Positions 37,053-48,240 of a stretch of 64,000 nt of DNA are shown here, piece by piece. Made by a program: the position numbers and the translations under genes. Numbering within the stretch: position 1 is the first letter of the stretch; each line of letters starts with the position of its first letter. The notes under the pieces were generated by a model that saw only the letters and a list, made by a program, of their open reading frames with translations, had not been told where the DNA came from and did not search any database. Origin of the DNA: Mercurialis annua (taxonomy: Eukaryota; Streptophyta; Magnoliopsida; Malpighiales; Euphorbiaceae); contig NC_065577.1 in assembly GCF_937616625.2 (NCBI RefSeq), positions 11,139,001-11,203,000 on the forward strand, given 5' to 3'.

Positions 37053-37627
37053 TTCAATACTGTATTTCCATAATCTTAAGTATAATAGTGTAAAAGGATT
37101 TGTTTTAAGGGTTTTAAACTTAATAAATGTAAATAGCATTATGAACTCATCTCAGTATAATCTGACCCCGTTCTTTTCCCAATTTTCCAAGCTTATGATT
37201 TGAGAACGCTGGTCATCTCTGTTTCTTTATTTTCCTCGGAGGTTTTTATGTCAATAAAGCTAATCAACTGTTTTATCTCTTAGACCGCAGTAGAACTAGT
37301 TTATCATTTTGATTATCGTACTTTGGATTGTCGGATTGGTCCGATTCTTTTATTATTACCTTTGGCATGTATACTTTGGATTTATCTTGTTATATATAAG
37401 GCATGTTGTTGAGACTCGGTTCAGCTGATCATTTTAGATATTTAAGCTGTTTATATTAGAACTGTGATATAAACTGCTAGACTTAGGTTGGAGTCTCGGT
37501 TGCCCCCGAGCAGTGTTTTCTGCAGGTTTATATATTTGATTGCTTTCCGCGAGACTTGCTAAGGGTTTTGGTACGACCATACCCATACCCTAGCTCCGGT
37601 CGCAATCCATGAAATTAGGTCGTGAAA

Positions 37628-37752
37628 CTATGCCTCTACCAGCCTAGCCTCTGCCACCGTGAACCCCATGTTTATTCTAGTCGACCTCAACAGACATAGC
37701 GTCATCAGCCTCAGCATTCTCCTGCGCCACAACACGAGTACGAGTGTTCATT
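37628..37752 (-). pseudogene. G1 gag N-terminal fragment
   Basis: Starts with ATG (minus, 37752) and reads MNTRTRVVAQENAEADDAMS then VEVD, a stop, and a glycine/arginine stretch. It parallels the start of A1 gag (VRTRARAAAEQE...ADDAISMEVD). A splice-acceptor-like TTTGTTTCATACTTAG directly precedes the ATG. Confidence 0.8.
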
Positions 37753-37811
37753 CCTAAGTATGAAACAAAAAACATCAAAACGCAAAAATAAAGCATCACT
37801 CAAAGTAATCA

Positions 37812-38879
37812 TGTAATAATTCAGTTATTGGTTGCCTAAATGGCGATTCGGGCCAATAACAATATGTTGGTTGCCTATATGGCGATTTGGGCCAACATAT
37901 GAATTATGCGCATAATTGAATATCCTTCTGTAAGCTTGATGTTGATTAGAAATGTGTGAATATGTTTGGTTTGAATTGAACATTGGACTACTATGTTTGT
38001 TATGGTTATTGCTTATGTTGAATGGATCATCACTTGAGCTATATTTTAGTTACTTGGAATGCTTATGAATGTATATATTTAGTATGGTGTGGAAGTTTTG
38101 TGAAGTTGTGTGGTGTGCGCTCGGTTGAATTATCCCGGGCATTATGAATTTTGTGTCTGGTGATTAGCCCAGAATTTGTGATGGACAGAAAAGGCAATAC
38201 CTCCGTTAAGACTAGGCAAATACCTAGAGCGATATAAGTCTAAGATTAAGACTTGTTTGAATTTCCTATTTGCCATTTGAATTGTTTGAAAGTATATGTA
38301 TATGAAAAGTTTGTATTTTTATAAAATGGTTTTAAAAAGGCGATGCTATTATGATAATAGGGTGAGTAACGTATATCTCACTCAGCTCAAAGCTGACCCC
38401 TCCCACAGTGTTTGCTTTCAAGTACCTAGATTCTGGACTTGGCTAGAAGTCCATTCTTTTATCGGAAGTAAGTCTTGACGTGTGCAATCCAGACTTCCGT
38501 AATTGTTGCAGTAGTGTCTTGTCTGACCAGAGTTGTGGTCTAGTACAACATTTTGATACAACGTCGGTTCTCAATTGCTGTTTTTTTAGTTATATATGTT
38601 TTGTACACGAAGTGTAAATACCAGTGATGAGATGGTTTTGAACACTATTATGTGTCGGGAAAGTACATACAAGATACGGAAACAGGAAGCCCAAGTATTT
38701 TGTATAAGTAAGTTACTAGTGTATAAATATGTGTGTGTGAATGCTTCCGCTTATATGGTCAATGAATGATTGATGTTTTGCGAAAAGGTTTTAGTGAATT
38801 TTTAGGCTTGCTACGGGTTTTGGAACAACCATTCCCATTCCCTAGCGCCGGTCTCGGCTCGTGATTTCGGGTCGTGACA
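37812..38879 (+). mobile_element. N1 5' LTR, 2.2-kb internal deletion
   Basis: Keeps the first eight bases TGTAATAA, then jumps to TTCAGTTATTGG, which in the 3' LTR lies about 2.2 kb further on inside GCAATAATTCAG. AATAA at both places is a microhomology at the deletion join. The deletion removes the putative promoter part of the LTR. Confidence 0.85.
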
Positions 38880-38883
38880 AAGT

Positions 38884-38896
38884 TGGTATCAGAGCC
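38884..38896 (+). other. N1 primer binding site (initiator tRNA-Met)
   Basis: TGGTATCAGAGCC begins four bases after the LTR end, like the A1 site at 48228. Confidence 0.9.
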
Positions 38897-41800
38897 TGGT
38901 TAGTCCAATTACTACTGTCTAATATGGTTTGGGGCAGATTGATATCACTGCCAGTCTGTGATAAGTATTTGTTTGACCCTAGGTTTTGTTATAAGGTTAA
39001 CTAGGAACTACTGCAGCGATAAAAAAAACGTACCTGAGTCTGATTGTCATTGATTGATTCTTTTCTATTAAGGTTGATCGATCGATTTGCGAGATGTTGT
39101 GTGCTTTTCGTGAAGTATATGGTTGAGGCGAGGATGCGTACTACATTTCAATAACATATACATGTGCTTAAGGATTGTGCCAGTAGTACTTGGCATAACC
39201 ATGCACTCGTGTAAAGAGGTGGAAGTAATATTAGACGCGCTGAAAAACGTCAAAGTGGCATCGTGACTCGAGAAAGGGGCAAGTCTAGTTAGGCACCACT
39301 AGATATGACCTGATTTTGTGTGTTGTGTGCCATACATGCTTATATGATTAGCAAGTTTATATGCCATATGTGAATATATGATTGATGTGTTTGCATTGAT
39401 TGTTTGTTATGTGATTAATTGATAAGATGTGCATTGATGAGATGAAAGCTTAAAGTGTTGGATTGAGAAACCCGCGCACATAAGCTTTATCCTATACATA
39501 GATGCTAGTATAGGGATTGAACAAATAACACATAAAAATACATAATGAACATATAACGTGGAACGTAATCCCCTATATTACGTTTTAATTTAACACGAGA
39601 ATGGTAAACGAGATAGAAAGGACGAAGGCTATGAAAGATAGATCCGTAAGCCTAAGGGCTACAAGGTATGAAAATGTGATCGGGATGGTGAACAATAGAG
39701 ATGAATGAGTATTGAAACGGAGAAACAAAAGATTCGGTTAGCAATGATAAAAGAATAGCATTAGCTATAAAACACTTCGATATGTGTTAAAGGACAACGA
39801 TAAGTCCAATATCAAAACTATTATAAAACCCAATAAAGAATAATGAAAAGCCGTTAATGTTGCAAAGTGGGTAATCTGGAGAGACTTGCTGTGATTTTCA
39901 AAAAGAGAGAATCCCATGATTTTAAACAGTGCAATTGTGCTCAGACCTCGCATATGATATGTCATGATCACGTTAATCAATGCATATAAAAGATGATTTT
40001 CAAAAACATCATGCATCATATCTTCACAAGTAGTGAAAGAAACGTGATTTTATCGAGCAACTCTTTAGTGATGAGAGGTGTCATCACTCTGAGCTACATT
40101 GTACTGATATTTCAAATGGTTTGAAAGAAAAGATTGAAAGACTCATCGATCAGCAATATCAGAAATGTTTGAAATGTATTTGTTTTGTAAGAAACCCAGA
40201 TGTAAAGCCCTGCGACTATAAAATAAAAAGATTCTTGATAAACAAGAATGGACATATGTGATAAAATGTACCCCAGTATAAGAATTGAGCCCTGATGATA
40301 ATAAGATACTATCAAACTAATCGATGCGAGACACAAGAAGTGTTAATAAGATATCTAAGATTGGTACTTACCTAAGTATGAGATGGGGGTATGAAATGGA
40401 AAGTATAAAGAGTAAAGAAAGGAAAGATAAAAGATCTGAAAAGAGTACGGGCCATGGAAAGACCATGTGATGATAAGAAAGATTGAGTAATACGCGTAGA
40501 ACGCTTAATACTCTATAAAGAGTAAACGAGAAAGGCAGTAGATCGTGATAAGGTAGTCTAATGGAAAGACACCTAACATAAAGAGTAAGGAAGTAAGATA
40601 TAAGGAAATGGATTCGTAATAGCCACAGGCCAAGAGAGCCAAGTGGAAGTACTTTATATAAGTTTAAGATGGACCTTACCGATAGAACAAATATCTGTAA
40701 GAGTCGAATATAAGGATGCACACAATAGCGAGAATGCAATACGTTGATAGATTCGAGAAGGAAGAAGTTAAACCTCCTATCGATAGTCGATATTAGAAAT
40801 ATCGAGATGAGAAGTATAAGATGATCAAGAAACATAACAATAAAGAGAAGGGAAAGGAGTACATCGCACAGTGGTAAAAAGGTTAGCAATCTGATATGGA
40901 CGATCAAAGTTAAAAGATCGAGGGATAAGGAGTACGACACAAAAGATGGACGCAACGTTTAGTGAGGAATGTTTGATAAGCATTCAAGTTCATGGAATTC
41001 AACGCTAGAAAGCCATGAAGGGTGCAGTGGTATAAAGAGAAAAGTATTTCTATATACCATAAGATATCAACAAGGATATCTGATGAAAGATCATATACAT
41101 CTAACTGTAAAGACAACAGTTAGTAAATGGTTAATCAGAGTAGCGCAATAAAAGCGTGAAAGGAAAAGATGAATGTATACGCGATCTAGTATGAGATGAG
41201 AATAAAATAGAGATCCATCGAGAAGTAGTATAACCTAACGAATAAAAGTTAGGATTATGAGTTAAGACCTCGAGAGACAATCTGAGGGAAGTCGATGAGA
41301 CTATTATGAAATAATAGTTCATTACAAATATTAAAAGAAGTAAAGGACCTCGTTAAGCCAACTCCGATAAGCATAGTTGGCAACGACTAAGAGAATAGTA
41401 TTGGAGATTAAGGAGATGTCGAAAGTAGTTCGACTCTAAATGAAAGTTGTATACAAGAAGATAAGGTATAAGAATACTGAATTTATTTCAGGAAAAAAAT
41501 GTGTGAATGTTTAGTCTATAGACTCAAACAACAGTCTATGTAAGCAATTTTACAACTCTAAGGTTAGCCCAGGGAAGCGACTTCTGCACCAGTTTTTGAC
41601 ACTTTCGGGTATTGTTGACAACCCGATATTTGAATGAAAGTCGTAGACAACATTGTTGACTATAAGAATACCTATTTTTTTGGTAAATAGACGCTTCTAG
41701 ATAAGCGGTTTGGATAGCCGAAGTAGGCTTGAGAGTCAGTTTTGGAAAAGTCTATGTTGACTTAAAATGTTAAGTCAACTCATTGGATTGCTAAAGATTA

Positions 41801-41928
41801 ATCAAATATAGTTTTGATTAATGTCTAAAATCGATAATAAGACAGTTTAAGATAAAGCAAGTTCGTATATAAAGAAATTAAAAAGGCCGGTTAGAGTTGG
41901 TACCGGATTAAAGGAATAAGAATTATGA
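38897..41928 (+). mobile_element. N1 internal region, no recognisable genes
   Basis: Purine-rich plus strand with many GAAAG, GATAAGA and AGAGTAA phrases, interrupted by stops in all plus-strand frames. The longest open frame is on the opposite strand (40368-40955) and is a hydrophobic leucine/serine string produced by the purine bias. Two related 40-50 base phrases (GAAAGTTGTATACAAG near 41440 and GAAAGTCGTAGACAAC near 41635) suggest an old duplication. Nothing resembling gag, pol or a host gene is seen. Confidence 0.6.
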
Positions 41929-41963
41929 AAATTCGAGGACGAATTTTTTTTAGAAGGGAAGAT
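41929..41963 (+). other. N1 hairpin and polypurine tract
   Basis: AAATTCG-AGGA-CGAATTT (41929-41946) can fold with 7-bp arms and a 4-base loop. It is followed by AGAAGGGAAGAT directly before the 3' LTR. The same hairpin precedes the A1 polypurine tract. Confidence 0.7.
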
Positions 41964-44900
41964 TGTAATAACCTAGAATTTCAGGATTTAGAAAAGAAGC
42001 GATGAGTTTTATTTTGAATTGTCAAAATGAGAAAAATAAGAAATTAAACGGAATAGTTGGATAAAGAGAACACGAGTAGGTCGATTGGAATTTTAATAAG
42101 AAAATTTTTAATAATAATATTCCATAAGAAATATGGAATTGGGTTAAAGAGATAAAGTTGAGAAAGTGGTTAAAAGTCCACTTTAGCTGAAAATTTGAAA
42201 ATGAGTTTTTGATTTCCAGAAAATAGAAATTAAATAGAATATAGACGGGAATTGATATTTATAAAAATAATATCGATAAAATGGTTATCGATAATTATAA
42301 AAGTGGAATTTGGACACAAAAAAGAGAAAAAGTGCAAGTTAGTTCAAAATTGGAATTTGAGCGTTTTTGGTCAAAATTGCCAAAATAAAATATCGGAAAG
42401 TGATATTATAAGATATGAGACTAATATTATTTATTTGGAAATAAATAATATGGAATTTGTCAGACTTAAAAGATTTAGCGTTCGACGGACTAAATTGTAC
42501 AAAAGAAAAATTAGGAATTAAGGTATAAGGAGGTGGCAAACTAAAGGATCAAAGAAGGACTTATGCCATAAATATAAAAGCAAGAGAAATGAAATTTAAA
42601 ATAATTAAACATCATTTCTCTAGCTGAAATAAGAATGAATCCCGTAGCTCCTTCTTCACAAAATCACAAAATCTTCAATTGGCCATATCTTTTCCGTTTC
42701 TTAACGGAATTGAGTGATTCTCGCGGCCATGGAATGAGGAAACGATCCTCTACTGGATTGTGGCTTCAATTTGAGGTAAAAAAAATTGTTTATGGTTAGG
42801 GTTTCAGAAATAACAGTTCATGGTTTTGATTAAAATTGAAGTTTTATGGTGTTTGATGTTTATAGGTTGTTGTGAGCTTGTTTATTGGATTTTGATGATG
42901 GATTTTGGAGCCTAGATCTTCGGCATAAGACAATCTACCAAGGTGAGCCATGATTCTGAAATTTGATTGATAATTTGAATAAGAAATTGGCTTAATGTTC
43001 AGCAATTGTATAGCCTTGGTGATGTTGAATTGTTTGATGATTTTAGTTATAGAATTGTGTTGGTAATGAATGAAATTGTGAGATGGAAGTGAGCTAAGGG
43101 TTTCGGCCCTTATGTCAAATTCATGCTTGGATATTTTTAACAATGTCTAAGGCATGAATTGTGAGTGTTTATCATTAGGTATCAGGTCTGAATTGGTTAG
43201 AATAGAGAGGCATAATCTTGATAGGATTATAGCCTCGACGCGTAATAGTTTCAATTTGAAACTACGCGATCTAGTTTGACAATTTTACTATAAATTGTCA
43301 AACGATTGTAAGTAAGGTATAAATCATTCTAAATAATGAATATAAAGTATAAAAGTAGTAAGGAGACTAAAGAGGAGTTAAAGAAGTCAACCTAAGTTAC
43401 CTACTTATGACTGTATATGCGGCATACGTTTATTGAATTAAACGTATTTGATTGTATATGTGACAGACTTGTCGACAAACTTTACGATTGACGACATCGA
43501 CTAAGTGGAATGCGGTGGACGTATAAATATTGAATGAATGGAATAGCAAGTTGTGAGTATATTTTACTTACTCGCATTATCGTATTAAAAATTATGTTAT
43601 ATACTATATGAATAGTACTTGAACGCATCGCAAATGTGTATTGTTTGGATTGTTGGATTGGGTTGCATTTGTTAGGATGGTATCGATTTGGATTGGATGG
43701 TTTTTGATTGAATTGTTTGGATTGTTTGTATATGGATTTTATTGGTTGTTTTGTATAAGGATTGATTTGTATTGTTTGACTTGGATTGTTTGTATTGGCT
43801 TGAGTTGATTGGATTGGTTGGTGTCGTTTGAATACGACTTAATTGTTTTTCGAATGGTTTATCTTGCATTGTATTGTTTATATTGCTTTATGCTTATATT
43901 TGAATAATTATTGAGAATTGATAATAGTCGTTGGTTGCCTAAAATGGAAATTTGGGCCAACGACGTGAGAATGAGTTATTGGTTGCCTAAAAGGCGATTC
44001 GGGCCAATAACGTAATGTTGGTTGCTTATATGGCGATTTGGGCCAACATTGTGATAGTTCAGTTATTGGTTGCCTAAAAGGCGATTCGGGCCAATAACGT
44101 AATGTTGGTTGCCTATATGGCGATTTGGGCCAATAACGTAATGTTGGTTGCCTATATGGCGATTCGGGCCAACATTGCAATAATTCAGTTATTGGTTGCC
44201 TAAATGGCGATTCGGGCCAATAACAATATGTTGGTTGCCTATATGGCGATTTGGGCCAACATATGAATTATGCGCATAATTGAATATCCTTCTGTAAGCT
44301 TGATGTTGATTAGAAATGTGTGAATATGTTTTGTTTGAATTGAACATTGGACTACTATGTTTGTTGTGGTTATTGCTTATGTTGAATGGATCATCACTTG
44401 AGCTATATTTTTGGTTCCTTGGAATGCTTATGAATGTATATATTTAGTATGGTGTGGAAGTTTTGTGAAGTTGTGTGGTGTGCGTTAGGTTGAATTATCC
44501 CGGACATTATGAATTTTGTGTCTGGTGATTAGCCCAGAATTTGTGATGGACAGAAAAGGCAATACCTCCGTTAAGACTAGGCAAATACCTAGAGCGATAT
44601 AAGTCTAAGATTAAGACTTGTTTGAATTTCCTATTTGCCATTTGAATTGTTTGAATATATGTATATGAAAAGTTTGTATTTTCATAAAATAGTTTTAAAA
44701 AGGCGATGCTATTTTGATAATAGGGTGAGTAACGTATATCTCACTCAGCTCAAAGCTGACCCCCCCCCACCCCCCACATAGTGTTTGCTTTCAGGTACCT
44801 AGATTCTGGACTTGTCTAGAAGTCCATTCTTTGATCGGAAGTAAATCTTGACGTGTGCAGTCCAGACTTCCGTAATTGGTTCAGTAGTGTCTTGTCTGGC

Positions 44901-45252
44901 CAGAGTTGTGGTCTAGTACAACATTTTGATACAACGTCGGTTCTCAATTGCTGTTTTTTTAGTTATATATGTTTTGCACACGAAATGTAAATACCAGTGA
45001 TGAGATGGTTTTGAACAATATTATGTGTCGGGCAAGTACATACAAGATATGGAAACAGGAAGCCCAAGTATTTTGTATAAGTAAGTTACTAGTGTATAAA
45101 TATGTGTGTGTGAATGCTTCCGCTTATAAGGTCAATGTATGATTGATGTTTTGCGAAAAGGTTTTAGTAAATTTTTAGGCTTGCTACGGGTTTTGGAACA
45201 ACCATTCCCATTCCCTAGCGCCGGTCTCGGCTCGTGATTTCGGGTCGTGACA
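41964..45252 (+). mobile_element. N1 3' LTR, family C, complete
   Basis: Runs from TGTAATAACCTAGAATTTCA to CTCGTGATTTCGGGTCGTGACA, 3289 bp, much diverged from subfamilies A and B except in the last 90 bases. It carries the eight-unit hairpin array at 43927-44264. A homopolymer tract CCCCCCCCACCCCCCACA near 44761 replaces CCCCTCCCACA of the 5' copy. Confidence 0.88.
43927..44264 (+). repeat. Eight-unit hairpin array (TTGGTTGCCTAnAnGGCGATT)
   Basis: Each unit is about 36 bases: left arm, GGTTGCCTANANGGCGATTYGGG, right arm. Arms by unit: GTCGTTGG/CCAACGAC; TTATTGG/CCAATAA; ATGTTGG/CCAACAT; TTATTGG/CCAATAA; ATGTTGG/CCAATAA (the one mismatched unit); ATGTTGG/CCAACAT; TTATTGG/CCAATAA; ATATGTTGG/CCAACATAT. 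Seven of eight units thus keep full pairing with three different arm sequences. The inner GCCTAAAAGGC also pairs. The 5' LTR retains only the last two units (37824-37900). Confidence 0.85.
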
Positions 45253-45334
45253 AATCATATATAAAGCACTACATCCAATAAGAAAACACCCAAGTGTGAG
45301 CAATTAACATACCAAAGTAAATCATTAGTTAAAT
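45253..45334 (-). other. G1 leader fragment between N1 and A1
   Basis: Starts with AATCA and ends with TAAAT, the target duplications of N1 and A1. It is untranslated leader of G1, between its PBS and gag, continuing 37753-37811 on the left and 56549-56732 on the right. Confidence 0.7.
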
Positions 45335-45512
45335 TGTAATATCCCGTAAAAATTTTAGATTTCATTTTCGATAATTTCCGACAAGCTTCTGGTCGTTTTG
45401 AAGTAACTTGAACGTTAGCGGTTTGATCCTAGTTGAGTTGGGTTGGGGTTGATTTTTGGTTCAACCATTTGTTTTTTTTAATTAATTAAAAAAAAAAAAA
45501 GAGATTTCAGCC

Positions 45513-45633
45513 ATTCCCGTTCGGGAATTGAAATTCCCGAACGGGAATCCCTTTTTTTTGGGCCTGGTCTCGTTCGAGACCAGGCATTCCCGAACGGGAA
45601 TCATGGCCTGAAAGGCCATTCCCGTTCGGGAAT
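45513..45633. repeat. A1 palindrome cluster in U3
   Basis: ATTCCCGTTCGGGAAT (45513-45528), ATTCCCGAACGGGAAT (45533-45548), a 24-base palindrome with GCCTGGTCTCG/CGAGACCAGGC arms (45562-45585), another ATTCCCGAACGGGAAT (45586-45601), ATGGCC/GGCCAT (45603-45619) and ATTCCCGTTCGGGAAT (45618-45633). They end about 90 bases upstream of the TATA box. The 3' LTR has the same set at about 53835-53957. Confidence 0.8.
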
Positions 45634-45720
45634 CACACATCCCATAGGACCCTTCCATTCGGCCCTGTTCGATCTCATTTACGGCTCACTTCCCTACGTT
45701 ATTTCAAATCGGTTTCTTCA

Positions 45721-45727
45721 TATAAAA
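45721..45727 (+). promoter_or_regulatory. A1 LTR TATA box
   Basis: TATAAAA lies in TTCATATAAAACCTAGATC, 386 bases into the LTR and just downstream of the palindromes. The copy in the 3' LTR is at 54046-54052. The old copy at 58131-60740 has TAGAAAA at the same place. Confidence 0.6.
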
Positions 45728-47506
45728 CCTAGATCACGCTGCAAGGTAGCCCTAGCCACTTTTCTTTCGTTCTTTCGCTGAGAAACGTAGCTGTAATCAT
45801 CCTCCAAAGTTGCTGCTCGGGTAAGCTCCTTTGTTCATCAATTTCCAGATTTTTGCTTTAATCGACATCTCTGTGTTTTTGATCGTTCTCTCTCGTTTCT
45901 AGATCGAAATCAGAACCGTTTGATTCCAGACGATCTAGACTCACGTATCTACGTTTCCCTACCTCAATTTCGCTGAACGGTACGCCGTCGATCTCGTTTC
46001 AATCGCCGTACGGTTTACGTTTTAAAGCTTTATAATTTCTGTTTTAGTTTTTTTGTTTCTGCCGTATGCCTTCTTCTTCTTTTGGCTTGATTTTGCTAAG
46101 ATCATGATTGTGAATCATGGAATGCCAGTTAGTTGTATTTAGCTTTCGGTTGTGGATTGAATCCATAGTTTCGTAACCGTCATGTTCACAATTCTCGGAT
46201 TCGTTTATTATAAGTTACTGTGTTGCTTTGTTTAATTCTAAGTTCATAGGATCCATGGCTTTATTGCCACCCTTGGTGATTATAGTGATCCCTTATGATT
46301 GCTTATGTATTTTGGGTTGAGTTTGGTGTTGAAACATAGAAGGTTGGTAAGGTTCGGCAATGGCAGCATGGGTTTAGGCAAGGGGGGGAATTCCTTTTCT
46401 TTTGAAAGGGAGAAGATGGCTTAATAGCCATTTTGATTACTTGAGTTATTTTGACCAAATCAACTAAACCCTTAAAGTTAGAATTTAGCAATTGTCTAAT
46501 ATTAACTTTTAAATTTAGATTTGATTATAGTTATAAAATTGAAAACGATTGCTATTTATAAATTTAGCTAATATAATTACTCGGGTAATTATAATTAAAT
46601 TCAAATTTCAAATTGGTTTAAATTGGCTAAATTACAATTTGGTCCCTAAACGTTTTAAAACTTATTTAACTTAAGTTTTTAATTAGTAATTCTATGTTTT
46701 GTTTTAATTATAAAGAAAAGCAATTAAATTGATTTCGGATATCAAATTGACTAAAGTACAATTTAGTCCCTAATTGGCTAAAGTGCAATTTAGTCCCTAA
46801 ACTTTTATTTGACTTATTTAATTAAATTTTTGGGTCGTAACTTGGGTTACTTAATATTGAAGTTATTGAGTTCCGCTTTTAAATTGGATTATTATTTTGT
46901 TAATTTATTTTATAAATATACACTTGGGTTTATATTTGATAAACGTTTGGAATCGGGTTAGACTTGGGTCGCCCGACAAGTGAGGCTAGCTTGGTAGTTT
47001 TTGATAACTCGGCTAACCCACTATTTGGAAATTATTTATTATTTAAAGTTATTAAATAATATTTATAAATTGGATTTTAAGCGGGAACTCAATAGACTTA
47101 TATTAATTGGGCTTTATTACCTTTTGATTGTATTTGTGTGTGCTTTGGATTGTTTATTTACGACGTGTTTATTGTGCTAGTCTTATGTGGTGTCTAGTAC
47201 TCTTTAGAGTTAGGGTCTGATTTTAATAATTATTTTATTTGTCTAGACTCGTCTACTGTTCGTGCTTCAGAGGCGAACCAGAGTTAGTTGCTTGCCGGTA
47301 TTTCACGCGGATTAGCAAGCAGTGAGTTTATATTTACTATTTACCGCTTTATTAAGTAAATTGTTATTTTAATATTAAATATATATACTGTACGTATATT
47401 TCGAACTGTTTTATATTATGGCTCTTAGTTGGAACGTGCTACCTAATGGGCATCATTAGGACTGCGTGCGCACCGGTATTGATCTGGGTAAGGTATATAT
47501 GGAAAT

Positions 47507-47633
47507 GTGGTAACTCGGTGTGAGCATAGCTCTCGGGACCAGGTAGAGTAACTCGGTGTAGCTCAGCTCTCGGGACTCTGGTATAAGTGTGGTCAGTGGT
47601 AACTCGGTGTAGCTCAGCTCTCGGGACCAGACC
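47507..47633 (+). repeat. A1 mid-LTR array, CTCGGTGTAGCTCAGCTCTC type
   Basis: Three units with constant AACTCGGTGT...CTCTCGGGAC. Arms: TGGT/ACCA; ACCAG-AGT/ACTCTGGT with a 4-base bulge; GGTC-TGGT/ACCAGACC (47591-47600/47626-47633) with a 2-base bulge. The array is repeated in the 3' LTR at about 55831-55957. Confidence 0.65.
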
Positions 47634-48227
47634 TATTGGATTATGATTATTATTTAGAATTGTGGATTAGGGTTCCAACTATTATCTGTAATATCGTTAT
47701 TAAATGTTTTAAACGTTTTAAAGGTTTTCCACTTAATAAATGTAAATAGTGGTATGAACTCATCTCAGTATATCTGACCCCGTTGTTTTCCCAATTTTTC
47801 CCAGGGTTATGATCTGAGAGAGTCTGGTGATCTCCGCATTTACTTTTCCTCGGAGGTTCCATTTATTTTGATAAACTGTCAAACTATTTTATTCTTAGAC
47901 CGCAGTAGTTGACTAGAAGTCTTTATTATTATTACAGTTGTTTGTCGGATTGGTCTGACTAGTTATATTGCTCTGGCATGTTATGTAATTATTTCGGATT
48001 ATTTGTGTTATGCTTATTTTAGACTCGGAATTGGATAAGCATGTTATATTAACTGTTGATTATTATAACTGCTAGATTTAGGCTGAAGTCTCGGTTGCCC
48101 CCGAGCATTGGTCTTCTGCAGGTTATTGTGTTTATTTGTTAATTGAAAGGCTAGCTACGGGTTTTGGTACTACATTACCCATACCCTAGCGCCGGTCGCG
48201 ATTCATGAAAATGGGTCGTGACAAACT

Positions 48228-48240
48228 TGGTATCAGAGCT
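48228..48240 (+). other. A1 primer binding site (initiator tRNA-Met)
   Basis: TGGTATCAGAGCT starts four bases after the LTR end. TGGTATCAGAGC is the standard match to the 3' end of plant initiator tRNA-Met. Confidence 0.93.

Larger units (their letters stand above)
34346..37627 (+). mobile_element. Solo LTR, subfamily B-like (plus), TSD CTATG, in G1 gag
   Basis: Starts TGTAATACCTGTTTTTTC and ends GGTCGTGAAA, with the usual final CA changed to AA. It lies between perfect CTATG copies (34341-34345 and 37628-37632). A TATA box (TATAAATA) is at 34805-34812. The conserved core GCAAGCAGTGAGTTTGTAGT is near 36791 and CTTACGCTGG repeats are at about 36975-37045. A hAT-like MITE sits at 35810-36100. 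Confidence 0.88.
37812..45252 (+). mobile_element. N1: full-length non-coding LTR element (plus), TSD AATCA
   Basis: Flanked by perfect AATCA copies (37807-37811 and 45253-45257) within the G1 leader. It has a 5' LTR (37812-38879, internally deleted), PBS 38884-38896, a 3.1-kb interior, a hairpin and polypurine tract (41929-41963) and a complete 3' LTR (41964-45252). The interior has no recognisable gag or pol, so it must have moved with enzymes from a relative. About 27 differences over the shared 1.06 kb of LTR make it clearly older than A1. Confidence 0.88.
45335..48223 (+). mobile_element. A1 5' LTR, subfamily A
   Basis: Order of landmarks: TGTAATATCCCG start; palindrome cluster 45513-45633; TATA box 45721-45727; donor-like CTCGGGTAAGCTCC near 45816-45830; long AT-rich part with TTTAGTCCCTAA repeats (46627-46805); conserved core GCAAGCAGTGAG (47315-47326) and TTACCGCTTTATTAAGTA (47341-47358); the CTCGGTGTAGCTC array (47507-47633); the CAGTATATCTGACCCCGTTG block near 47766; terminal CATGAAAATGGGTCGTGACA. 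Confidence 0.93.

Noticed and set aside
40368..40955. 195-codon minus-strand ORF, hydrophobic
   Set aside because: Low-complexity Leu/Ser string caused by purine bias in the N1 interior; no domain, and no such frame expected in an LTR element.
43908..44180. Repetitive ORF with WPESPYRQPT units, and a CRISPR-like look
   Set aside because: Shadow of the hairpin array; plant LTR context, and the units have no spacers.
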